Assembly (NCBI GenBank): GCA_964537285.1
Contig: CAZHZT010000043.1
Location: 1 to 38,652, forward strand
Direction of reading: 5' to 3'
DNA length: 38,652 nt
Source: CAZHZT01 sp964537285
Lineage (GTDB): Bacteria; Bacteroidota; Bacteroidia; Chitinophagales; Saprospiraceae
The notes below the pieces were generated by a model. The model saw nothing but the letters and a program-made list of their open reading frames with translations. It was not told where the DNA came from and ran no database searches. Position numbers and translations under genes: made by a program. This document shows positions 25,009 through 31,892 of the stretch, one piece after another; the first letter of the stretch is position 1, and each line of letters opens with the position of its first letter.

Positions 25009-27147
25009 TTATATTTTCCCGTCTCGCTTTAAGCTTGCCAGAGCCAATCGAATTTCATTGTAGGAAACCTCCTCATTCAGTTGTTCATAAATTGGTTTTA
25101 GCTTGTAGGGTCGCTCTTGCCCCGGAAGAATGTGTTCAATCAGTTTTACAGTTGACTCCGTTACAAACTGGTTGATAGAAATATCTTCCTCGTTCTCATA
25201 TAAATGAGCGATATGGCTAGCAACAGTATTAGGGCTTAAGCTTCGTTTCTCAGAAATTTCTTCAATTGTAAGGCCTTCTTTGACCAATTGCAGCGTTTCT
25301 ACGTAAGTAGAGCCCGTTATTCGTACCCCTTCCTTCCCTTTGTCTCGTATAAAGCTTCTGATCGCGGCCATAAATTCCTTACCGTATTGCTTCATCTTTT
25401 GCTCTCCGACTCCTGAAATATTGCGAAAGGCTTCGGCAGTAACCGGTTTTTCATCCACCATTTCGTTAAGGGTGGCATCTGCGAAAATGATATAAGGAGG
25501 CAGCCCTTTCTTTTGAGCAATATCGCGGCGCAGTTTTCTCAGTACTTCAAATAATTCTTCCTCCAACTGTTGTTTGCGGGATTTCACCTTAACGGCTTTA
25601 GCTTGTTTCTCCTGATAAGCCTTGGCTGACTGGAATTGAACCAACTGGATTCCCTTATTGTCAAAAAGGATTTCTTTGCTTACAGGGGTAGGCTTTAAAG
25701 CATTATGCTCATCATAGGCAATTTCAATTAAACCGTTATTAATCAGTTGAGTAATGTAGTATTTCCAGGCACCTGTGCTGATATCTCTACCAGCGCCATA
25801 AGTTTTAATATGTTGATAGCCCTTGTTAAGGATTTCTTTTTTCCCGGATCCCCTCAGCACATCTACTAAAGTATTGATGCCTACTTTCCCTTTTAACCGA
25901 TAGATTGCTGAAAGAGCTTTTTGGGCAATAACTTTTCCTTCCACATAAGTAGGAGGGTGGGAACAAATGTCGCAATTGCCACAATCTTCAGGGAAAGCTT
26001 CGCCAAAATAACTGAGCAGGATACGCCTTCTACAAGTAAGGGATTCAGCGTATTGTTGCATGCGTTCCAATTTGGCCAGCTTCACTTCCGTCAGATCACT
26101 TTCATTCTGGGTCAAAATATCCCTCATTACCATTACATCGCGGTAACTATAGAACAGAAGCGTATCCGCCTTGGCACCGTCTCTTCCGGCACGCCCAATT
26201 TCCTGATAAAAACCCTCTATATTTTTAGGCAGGTTGTAATGAATCACCCAACGCACATTGGACTTGTCGATGCCCATCCCAAAAGCAACGGTGGCACATA
26301 CAATTGTAATGGTGTCATTCAGAAAGGCTTCCTGAACACTAGAGCGATTAGAACTCGACATACCAGCGTGATAATAATCTGCCTTGAGCCCAAGGGCATT
26401 TAGTTTAGAGGAGACCTCCTCTGTGTTTTTCCGGCTAAGGCAATAAACGATACCTGGCTGCCCGGGGCGCTCTTTTATAAAGTCAATAATTTGTTGTAGG
26501 CGCTTTTGTCCGGGACGTACGCTTAGGCTTAAATTAGGCCTGTCGAAAGAAGCAAGAAACTGCTCGGGGTTTTCCAGACCCAGCTGAGTAATAATATCCT
26601 GGCGAGTGAGTTTATCTGCTGTAGCTGTCAGGGCAACAATTGGTACCTCCGGAAATTGGTTTTTCAAAAACTGGAGCTGGGTATATTCCGGGCGGAAATC
26701 GTGCCCCCAGGAAGAAATACAATGCGCTTCATCAATGGCAAAAAGGTTGATCTTTATCCGTTTGAGGAGAGGCAAAAAAGATTGGGAAACCAGTTTTTCG
26801 GGAGAAACATACACGAGTTGAAGGCGATTGTAGTATAAATCATCCTCAATATTTTGTTGTTCTGCTTTTGTTTGGCTACTATTGATAAATGCACATGTTA
26901 TACCATTTACTTTTAAGGCTTCTACCTGGTCTTTCATTAGAGAAATCAAGGGAGACACCACTACACAAGTACCAGGCATCGTAACTGCGGGTATTTGATA
27001 ACAAATAGATTTCCCTCCGCCTGTAGGCATCAATACCAGAGTATCACCACCATCGTAAATATTCTGAATAATTTCTGCTTGATTAGGTCTGAACTCGTCG
27101 TAACCAAAGTATTTCTTTAAAGCTTCTAAAGCATTTGCCTGATTCAT
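25009..27147 (-). CDS. recQ: ATP-dependent DNA helicase RecQ
   Basis: RecQ unwinds DNA 3'-5' in recombinational repair and stalled-fork processing. The 712-residue protein has motif 0 (FGYDEFRPNQ, 14-23), Walker A PTGGGKS (41-47), the DEAH box (139-142), SWGHDFRPEY, helicase motif VI QEIGRAGRDG, the RQC zinc site with Cys372, Cys389, Cys392 and Cys395, a winged-helix RQC, an HRDC domain (about 535-615, including FRNISGVGEQKMKQYG), and an extra C-terminal helix-turn-helix region (about 630-712, ISEKRSLSPNTVASHIAHL) of the HTH_40 type that is common in RecQ of Bacteroidota. ATG 27147 fits the family start. The gene is single, convergent with the secreted protein gene; the 31-bp hairpin at 27319-27383 lies upstream and insulates it from the lipoprotein gene. 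Confidence 0.97.
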   Translation of the reverse strand: MNQANALEALKKYFGYDEFRPNQAEIIQNIYDGGDTLVLMPTGGGKSICYQIPAVTMPGTCVVVSPLISLMKDQVEALKVNGITCAFINSSQTKAEQQNIEDDLYYNRLQLVYVSPEKLVSQSFLPLLKRIKINLFAIDEAHCISSWGHDFRPEYTQLQFLKNQFPEVPIVALTATADKLTRQDIITQLGLENPEQFLASFDRPNLSLSVRPGQKRLQQIIDFIKERPGQPGIVYCLSRKNTEEVSSKLNALGLKADYYHAGMSSSNRSSVQEAFLNDTITIVCATVAFGMGIDKSNVRWVIHYNLPKNIEGFYQEIGRAGRDGAKADTLLFYSYRDVMVMRDILTQNESDLTEVKLAKLERMQQYAESLTCRRRILLSYFGEAFPEDCGNCDICSHPPTYVEGKVIAQKALSAIYRLKGKVGINTLVDVLRGSGKKEILNKGYQHIKTYGAGRDISTGAWKYYITQLINNGLIEIAYDEHNALKPTPVSKEILFDNKGIQLVQFQSAKAYQEKQAKAVKVKSRKQQLEEELFEVLRKLRRDIAQKKGLPPYIIFADATLNEMVDEKPVTAEAFRNISGVGEQKMKQYGKEFMAAIRSFIRDKGKEGVRITGSTYVETLQLVKEGLTIEEISEKRSLSPNTVASHIAHLYENEEDISINQFVTESTVKLIEHILPGQERPYKLKPIYEQLNEEVSYNEIRLALASLKRDGKI

Positions 27148-27318
27148 GTGATCTTAATTTTTTGTTTTCAAAATGATAATCGGGAAAAAACAGGTTAAGG
27201 GGTAATAATGTACAATATAAAAAAAATGTTTTATAAAAATCAAGGTTTGACTCTGCAATTTTTCCACAGAAAGCTGCCCAAAAAGTGATCCTTAGCTCCT
27301 GATGGTAATATTTTCTAT

Positions 27319-27383
27319 TAGGGGCGCGATTCATTTTTTAAGATTTTTCGAAGAAAAATCTTAAAAAATGAATCGCGCCCCTA
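27319..27383. terminator. Perfect 31-bp stem, 3-base loop hairpin after the lipoprotein gene
   Basis: Left arm 27319-27349 (TAGGGGCGCGATTCATTTTT...) and right arm 27353-27383 are exact reverse complements around GAA. The gene at 27395-27877 ends 12 bases away on the minus strand, so this is its likely terminator and a block before recQ. T-runs lie inside the stem, not after it. Confidence 0.75.
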
Positions 27384-27394
27384 GCAAAGGCACT

Positions 27395-27877
27395 TTATTT
27401 TTCAAAGAAATAAAAAACCGGAGAAGCTACATCATCCGGAAATTCAGAAAAAACGAGGCTATCCTTTTTTACAATGGCAGAATAGCGTTTAGAATTATGA
27501 TTGTAATAAACTTTGGTTGTAAAAAACAAGGAATCGTTATCAATGCTGTAGTATCCATGTATGTTTCCTTTTGAAAGAGCCTCGTAATTAATGACTTCAT
27601 CAGGAGTATTGTAAACATTTTCCAAGACTACGAGCCCATAGTCAAAAAAGCGGAGAATTTGGTATTTGTCACCGAACTGATCTTCTCCTTCAAGCCTGAA
27701 ATAAAGACCGTCCGTTCGCAGAGAACTTGCAAAATTCGAAAGTCTAAATTCAGGATTATAGTACTGGAAACTTAATTTACTGGGCTCTTGATTGAAGTTT
27801 GTTTTAGGCTTCGGAGTTTTGCAAGAAACCCCACATAATATTGCCAGGATAAGAAATACCAATTTATGCATAATCAT
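27395..27877 (-). CDS. Putative lipoprotein, unknown function
   Basis: The product is 160 residues, not recognised as a known family. The start MIMHKLVFLILAILCGVSC looks like a lipoprotein signal peptide with a weak lipobox (GVSC, Cys19) followed by a Lys/Pro-rich tether (KTPKPKTNFNQEPS). This predicts attachment to the outer membrane or periplasmic face; the Lys right after Cys does not match the negatively charged surface-export signal known in Bacteroidota. The mature part is beta-rich with many aromatic residues (LYFRLEG, YQILRFFDYGLVVLENVYN, YYSIDNDSLFFTTKVYYN). It reads like a small beta-barrel or immunity-like domain, but no assignment is made. It stands alone upstream of recQ on the same strand, separated by the 31-bp hairpin. 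Confidence 0.7.
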   Translation of the reverse strand: MIMHKLVFLILAILCGVSCKTPKPKTNFNQEPSKLSFQYYNPEFRLSNFASSLRTDGLYFRLEGEDQFGDKYQILRFFDYGLVVLENVYNTPDEVINYEALSKGNIHGYYSIDNDSLFFTTKVYYNHNSKRYSAIVKKDSLVFSEFPDDVASPVFYFFEK

Positions 27878-27916
27878 TAATTAACTTAGTCTGTTGCCTT
27901 CGACTCTATAAAAATA

Positions 27917-27956
27917 ATTTCTTCTCTTGCCGGTAGCGACAAAATGAAATGCACCC
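27917..27956 (-). repeat. Short dispersed repeat (about 40 bases), second copy
   Basis: This is the reverse complement of the 4047-4086 repeat, differing only by four transitions. It lies in the 310-base gap between the lipoprotein and fabH-like genes (27878-28187), which otherwise holds the leader hairpin at 28046-28152 and no gene. Confidence 0.8.
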
Positions 27957-28045
27957 GGTGAAAGCCTTTTATCAAAAGAAATATAATTTTGAATACTGCT
28001 CAAAATTATCGATTTTGTGTTGTTAAATAATTGCAAATAAATTTT

Positions 28046-28152
28046 ATTCTTTAAAAAATTGTGTGGAATAAGAATTTTTTTTACCTTAAAATCCTTGTAA
28101 ATGAAGGGATTGTAATTTTTGAAGTTCCATTTTCCACAATTTGTCAAAGAAC
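28046..28152 (+). promoter_or_regulatory. Long imperfect leader hairpin ahead of the fabH-like gene
   Basis: Left arm TTCTTTAAAAAATTGTGTGG (28047-28066) pairs imperfectly with the right arm ending CCACAATTTGTCAAAGAAC (28134-28152); inner parts ACCTTAAAATCC and GGATTGTAATTTTTG also pair. The right arm ends 35 bases before the ATG. It is related in sequence, structure and spacing to 8121-8230. Confidence 0.55.
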
Positions 28153-28187
28153 GATTTTTATTAAAGAACTAAAATCTAAGGTAACAA

Positions 28188-29255
28188 ATGTTTCAAACTA
28201 AAATAGCTGGTATCGGCCACTATGTTCCGGAACGTATTGTAAAAAATACAGATCTGGAAAAAGTCATGGAGACTTCTGATGAGTGGATTCAGGAACGAAC
28301 TGGAATTCAGGAAAGACGCTACGGCAAAAAACATGAAGAAACCACTTCTAGCATGGGGGCAAAAGCTGCCAGAATTGCTATAGAACGTGCAGGAATCCAA
28401 AAGGAAGATATTGATTTCATCATCTTTGCTACGCTTAGTCCAGATTATTACTTTCCTGGTTGTGGGGTATTATTACAAAGGGAATTGGGAATCACCAAAA
28501 CCGAAATTGGTGCCTTGGACGTTCGCAATCAATGCACGGGTTTTGTTTATGGCTTATCTGTTGCGGATCAATTTATCCGTTCGGGCATGTATAAAAATGT
28601 TCTTTTGGTAGGGGCTGAGATGCATTCTATGGGCTTGGATTTCAGTACCCGCGGCAGGAATGTCACCGTAATTTTTGGCGATGGTGCCGGAGCCGTTGTT
28701 CTTCAACCTACTGAAGAAGAAGGAAAAGGAGTACTTACCTCTTGTCTGCACTCTGATGGCACCCTGGCGGAGAAATTATCCTTTATTTGTCCGGGTAGCC
28801 ACGGAGGGTATCACAACAAATATTTAGAAGAGGCAGTTGATTATTCATTTCCGGAGGTGGAATATGGTGAAATATTTGTTACTCAAGGAATGAAGGATAA
28901 CGCCCATTTGTATCCACATATGGAAGGGCAGTTTGTTTTTAAAATGGCAGTAAAAAAATTCCCTGAGGTAATACTTGAAGCCTTAAATAAAGTTGGTTTA
29001 GAGAGCAAGGATATTGATCTATTGGTGCCTCATCAGGCCAATTTGCGCATCAGTACTTTTGTGCAAAAGGTCTTGGGTTTAAAAGACGAGCAAGTATGGA
29101 ACAATATCCAAAGATATGGAAATACAACAGCTGCGTCTATTCCTATTGCCTTGTGTGAAGCATGGGAGAGCGGTAAAGTAAAAGAAGGAGATTTGGTTTG
29201 CCTGGCAGCTTTTGGCAGTGGCTTTACCTGGGGAGCTAACCTGATTAGGTGGTAA
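28188..29255 (+). CDS. fabH: Beta-ketoacyl-ACP synthase III (FabH-type)
   Basis: KAS III condenses an acyl-CoA with malonyl-ACP to start fatty-acid chains. The 355-residue protein starts AGIGHYVPERIVKN and TSDEWIQERTGIQERR, as in FabH, and has the catalytic triad Cys116 (NQCTGFVYGL), His282 (PHQANLRI) and Asn312 (RYGNTTAAS), plus the C-terminal AFGSGFTWGANLIRW. It is about 25-35 residues longer than standard FabH because of a segment at about 200-245 (PGSHGGYHNKYLEEAVDYSF), so it may be a variant KAS III that starts branched or special acyl chains; the symbol is tentative. It is monocistronic: a leader hairpin is upstream and an intrinsic terminator at 29313-29353 downstream. An AAGG-containing stretch before the ATG is a modest ribosome binding site. 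Confidence 0.9.
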   Translation: MFQTKIAGIGHYVPERIVKNTDLEKVMETSDEWIQERTGIQERRYGKKHEETTSSMGAKAARIAIERAGIQKEDIDFIIFATLSPDYYFPGCGVLLQRELGITKTEIGALDVRNQCTGFVYGLSVADQFIRSGMYKNVLLVGAEMHSMGLDFSTRGRNVTVIFGDGAGAVVLQPTEEEGKGVLTSCLHSDGTLAEKLSFICPGSHGGYHNKYLEEAVDYSFPEVEYGEIFVTQGMKDNAHLYPHMEGQFVFKMAVKKFPEVILEALNKVGLESKDIDLLVPHQANLRISTFVQKVLGLKDEQVWNNIQRYGNTTAASIPIALCEAWESGKVKEGDLVCLAAFGSGFTWGANLIRW

Positions 29256-29312
29256 AAAAAGAGTTTTAGGAGTTTAAAGAGTTAAAAATTCAATAATCAA
29301 TTCTAATAATTA

Positions 29313-29353
29313 AATCCTAAAGATTTGAAAAACAATTCTTTAGGATTTTTTTA
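29313..29353 (+). terminator. Intrinsic terminator of the fabH-like gene
   Basis: AATCCTAAAGA (29313-29323) pairs with TCTTTAGGATT (29337-29347) around a 13-base loop, followed by a T-run. Unlike most gene ends in this window this is a classical Rho-independent terminator of ordinary size. Confidence 0.8.
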
Positions 29354-29429
29354 TTTGTATAAAAAGTTAAAAAAAATCAAAAAAAATCAAAAAGTGTAAT
29401 GGAGTTTATTCTCTAATCTCTTCATCTTT

Positions 29430-29550
29430 GTAGTGTAATCAATGATAAACACTGAAACGACAATCAATTATTTAAGATATAAAGGTTCTTTTGTTGGAGG
29501 TTAGCATTCCTGTTTGGAGCCCCAGATGTTTTTTCTGGGGCATTTTTTTT
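29430..29550 (+). ncRNA. Candidate small RNA ending in an intrinsic terminator
   Basis: Between the fabH terminator and the 42-residue ORF there is a + strand stretch with a promoter-like CATCTTTG (29423-29430, one mismatch to TAnnTTTG), about 85 bases with no open frame, and a textbook terminator at 29519-29550. A terminator with no gene in front of it suggests a short transcript of about 110 bases. I recognise no known RNA family. The -33 element is not convincing, so this is only a candidate. Confidence 0.3.
29519..29550 (+). terminator. Intrinsic terminator with T-run
   Basis: GCCCCAGA (29519-29526) pairs with TCTGGGGC (29534-29541), followed by A and eight T. On the + strand it has no annotated gene directly in front; on the minus strand it lies 11 bases beyond the stop of the 42-residue ORF and could also end that transcript less efficiently. 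Confidence 0.8.
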
Positions 29551-29560
29551 CCACATATCT

Positions 29561-29689
29561 TTATTCTGCTTCACCACCTCCCTGTTTCTTAGAAAAGAAA
29601 GTGATTCCAATGAATAATGGAATTCCAATCAGAATAAGAACAACAATAGCCATCATGATATTTGCTTCCAGCCAGTTGATAAGAAACAT
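29561..29689 (-). CDS. Small single-pass membrane protein (42 residues)
   Basis: The frame reads MFLINWLEANIMMAIVVLIL, continues IGIPLFIGITFFS and ends KKQGGGEAE, with ATG at 29689 and TAA at 29561-29563. It has a strong membrane helix (about residues 10-34) and a short polar, Gly-rich tail after two lysines, which would place the C-terminus in the cytoplasm by the positive-inside rule. The strand choice is supported by the typical membrane-protein composition; the overlapping + strand frame has a Pro/Cys/Arg-rich composition without sense. I do not recognise the family. It is divergent from nothing nearby and 140 bases from the lectin gene end, with the 29519-29550 hairpin behind it. Small size makes it easy to miss in automated annotation. 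Confidence 0.6.
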   Translation of the reverse strand: MFLINWLEANIMMAIVVLILIGIPLFIGITFFSKKQGGGEAE

Positions 29690-29830
29690 AATACTTGGTT
29701 TAAATTAAGAAATTGTTTTACCGATGGCTAAATTATTCTTGTCGATAGTGATTTTTTATGATCTTTATCACTTAAAAAGATGAGTTTTGTCGTTCTTTCT
29801 TATCCGCTTCCCGTGAACTACTCAACTCTT

Positions 29831-31465
29831 TTACCGTATTAAATTAATTGATCCTGTTTCTAATTTTTTATTGCCCTCTCTTAATGTAATTTCAGCCAAC
29901 CAGAAATAAGTGCCGGGTTGTAAAGGCTTTCCTTTAAATGTGCCATCCCATCCGTAAGTAGGGTCGTCGGGAGGGAAGTTTTTTGCTTCAAACAGGAGCT
30001 CACCCCAACGGGAAAAAATTCTTAAAAAATTGATCTGCTGTATTGAACGCCGATGGCTGGGGAAGAAAAGATCATTCAGGCCATCCTGATTAGGCGAAAA
30101 GGCGTTGGGGAAAAAGTATCCCTCACAATCTTCGTATTGTACTTCTATTTCATCCTGGGCAGTACCGCAATTATTAAAAGTGAATACTTTGTAGATACCC
30201 GCTTGAGTAATTTCGCGAGAAGGTGTTTGGAGGCCATTGGTCCACTCGTATCCATTGGCAAAAGGATGGGATGCGTCCAAAAGGAGCTGATTACCAAAAC
30301 ACAAAACCGTATCGGGCCCCAGGTCTACTGTGGGAATCTGGATCTGTTCAACTTTTATCCAATCCTCCGCAATACAAAAAGTATCTGTACGGGTAACGGT
30401 AACGGAATATTCACCTTCCTGATTAACGATTAATTTGGGTAGTGTACTTCCCGTAGACCAAAGATATTCGGCGGTAGGTGTAGTAACATCAAATTCAAGG
30501 CTCCTAAGCTCGCAAATAGTAGTGTCAGGGCCTAGATCAAAAAAGACCGAATCTCCAGTTACGAAGAGGGTTAATTCATTAAAAAAGGTAAAATCACAAT
30601 TGTCGGTTATTTCTACTAAATAAGTAGTAGTTTCCCCGGGGCTTGCAATAGGATTTTGAACAAAAGGATCATTGAGTCCGTCTTTGGGAAACCATTCGTA
30701 GGTTTTTCCTCCTTTAGCAAAAAGCTGTACTTGTCCTCCCGGACAAAGAACAGCATCAGGCAGCTCATCGAGAAAAGTCGTGTAATTAAAACAAACTTCC
30801 TGAACATTGAAGGCTCCGCCTGTTGCAGAAGTAAACCCCCAAAAAACCTCAGGATCACCATTAAAGACTTCATTAACAATATCTCCTGTGTAGGTGAGGC
30901 GAATAACGCAATCGAATGCTACTTCTAATTCCTGAGCTGCAGCATCCCAGGCAACTCTCAATTCATGATAATCGCAATCTTCTATATTATTGCTCGTAGC
31001 GGATGCCTGTATGGGCCCTGCTAAATTGTTAATAGACTGATGATCCAGATCTCCATCTCGTACTATAGCTATGTGATCGTAGGCCGGGTCATTGATAGGA
31101 ATATTTTGCCAGGTATCAATCTCTACGCCGATAGAAGGCTTTACGCCTGTAATTCCAAGCCCTCCTCCGGCACCACCAATTGATGTACTCAATGGTTGGA
31201 ATCCAAAGAAAATACCATCGGCTCCTTCATTCAGACAACCTAAATTGACTGAAACCAGTACTTCAAAAGATTCATTTAAGTTTATTTTTTGTTCGTTCCA
31301 AATAGAGCCTACTTTATTAAAATCATCGGTCGTTAAGCGATAACAAGTATCGTTTAGGCGAAAAGCGTCTCCATTAAGGATAAATTTAGGCTGGCTGAGC
31401 CCATCAGTGGCTAATAACATCCACGAACAACAAATGAGAAGTAATAGTTCTCTTTTAAGAGGCAT
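29831..31465 (-). CDS. Secreted L-type lectin-domain protein with T9SS type B sorting domain
   Basis: The 544-residue protein begins MPLKRELLLLICCSWMLLAT, a Sec signal peptide cut near GLSQ. An L-type (legume-type) lectin-like domain follows (about 26-235): ADGIFFGFQP, GGLGITGVKPSIGVEIDTW, DHIAIVRDGD and VFWGFTSATGG are typical of bacterial carbohydrate-binding members. Then come PKD/Ig-like domains (about 240-445, including YEWFPKDGL and ASPGETTTY), and a type B sorting domain in the last 96 residues (FFPNAFSPNQDGLNDLFF ... GTYFWLAEI). It is expected to be secreted by Sec and T9SS and to bind glycans. The start is uncertain: ATG 31465 lies within a perfect 24-bp hairpin, and ATG 31576 would add 37 residues before the signal peptide. 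Translation starting upstream would bury the signal sequence, so I prefer 31465. Confidence 0.87.
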   Translation of the reverse strand: MPLKRELLLLICCSWMLLATDGLSQPKFILNGDAFRLNDTCYRLTTDDFNKVGSIWNEQKINLNESFEVLVSVNLGCLNEGADGIFFGFQPLSTSIGGAGGGLGITGVKPSIGVEIDTWQNIPINDPAYDHIAIVRDGDLDHQSINNLAGPIQASATSNNIEDCDYHELRVAWDAAAQELEVAFDCVIRLTYTGDIVNEVFNGDPEVFWGFTSATGGAFNVQEVCFNYTTFLDELPDAVLCPGGQVQLFAKGGKTYEWFPKDGLNDPFVQNPIASPGETTTYLVEITDNCDFTFFNELTLFVTGDSVFFDLGPDTTICELRSLEFDVTTPTAEYLWSTGSTLPKLIVNQEGEYSVTVTRTDTFCIAEDWIKVEQIQIPTVDLGPDTVLCFGNQLLLDASHPFANGYEWTNGLQTPSREITQAGIYKVFTFNNCGTAQDEIEVQYEDCEGYFFPNAFSPNQDGLNDLFFPSHRRSIQQINFLRIFSRWGELLFEAKNFPPDDPTYGWDGTFKGKPLQPGTYFWLAEITLREGNKKLETGSINLIR

Positions 31466-31504
31466 TCGAGGCTTTTCTTCGAAAAGCCTCGAATGCCTCT
31501 TAAA
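31454..31504. promoter_or_regulatory. Perfect 24-bp hairpin covering the lectin gene start codon
   Basis: Left arm 31454-31477 and right arm 31481-31504 are exact reverse complements (core GAGGCATTCGAGGCTTTTC) around a 3-base loop. On the minus strand the ATG at 31465 and the region where a ribosome would bind lie in the 3' arm. It resembles the gene-end hairpins of this window in form, but sits at a gene start. It may repress translation, or be the terminator of a lost upstream gene. Confidence 0.65.
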
Positions 31505-31676
31505 TAAAAGGAAATCCTGCCAAACAGCAGACAAAAAGCTCATCCTTGCTTGATCAATCTTTAAAGGGGCATGCATAACATTGTTTTTTATAATAATTTA
31601 ACATAATTTGCTCTTGAATCGCCTGGAAATTTTTAAGCGCTCAAAAATCATTGTTTAACTATTTAATTTTTGAGCT

Positions 31677-31820
31677 ATGCAAAAGTTTAAGGCTTCTGAC
31701 TGGAGAACTGTTAAAGACAGAAAGTCAATTGATGTGAGCAAATTAGAAGCAGGCGTGTATGTAATTCAGGCAGAACTTTCGAGTAAAAAGCTATTTCAAG
31801 AAAAAATATATGTGAATTAG
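31677..31820 (+). pseudogene. Remnant C-terminal tail of a T9SS type A protein
   Basis: A 47-codon frame from ATG 31677 to TAG 31820 encodes MQKFKASDWRTVKDRKSIDV, then SKLEAGVYVIQAELSSKKLF and QEKIYVN. The segment IDVSKLEAGVYVIQAE followed by a lysine-ended strand is the last part of a type A sorting domain (compare GVYYLKLHY and GLYFIRLQV in neighbours). The in-frame stop at 31671-31673 shows the rest of the gene is gone. It ends inside the 38-bp hairpin at 31814-31892, as an intact gene would. It is the surviving tail of a deleted secreted protein, or a decayed duplicate. Confidence 0.7.
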
Positions 31821-31892
31821 CAAACAGGGGAATACCAGAATATTGAAGGGCTTAGCCCTTCAATATTCTGGTATTCCCCTGTTTGCTAATTC
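31814..31892. terminator. Perfect 38-bp stem, 3-base loop hairpin overlapping a stop codon
   Basis: Left arm 31814-31851 (GAATTAGCAAACAGGGGAAT...) and right arm 31855-31892 are exact reverse complements around TTA. The left arm contains the TAG stop of the remnant gene; the right arm ends one base before the stop codon of the 1084-residue gene. Convergent, bidirectional end for both. Confidence 0.8.

Noticed and set aside
27881..28147. An 88-residue minus-strand open frame
   Set aside because: It spans the leader hairpin and the 40-base dispersed repeat; the composition is typical of translated AT-rich non-coding DNA.
29514..29708. A 64-residue + strand open frame
   Set aside because: It runs through a terminator hairpin and is antisense to the far more convincing 42-residue membrane protein.
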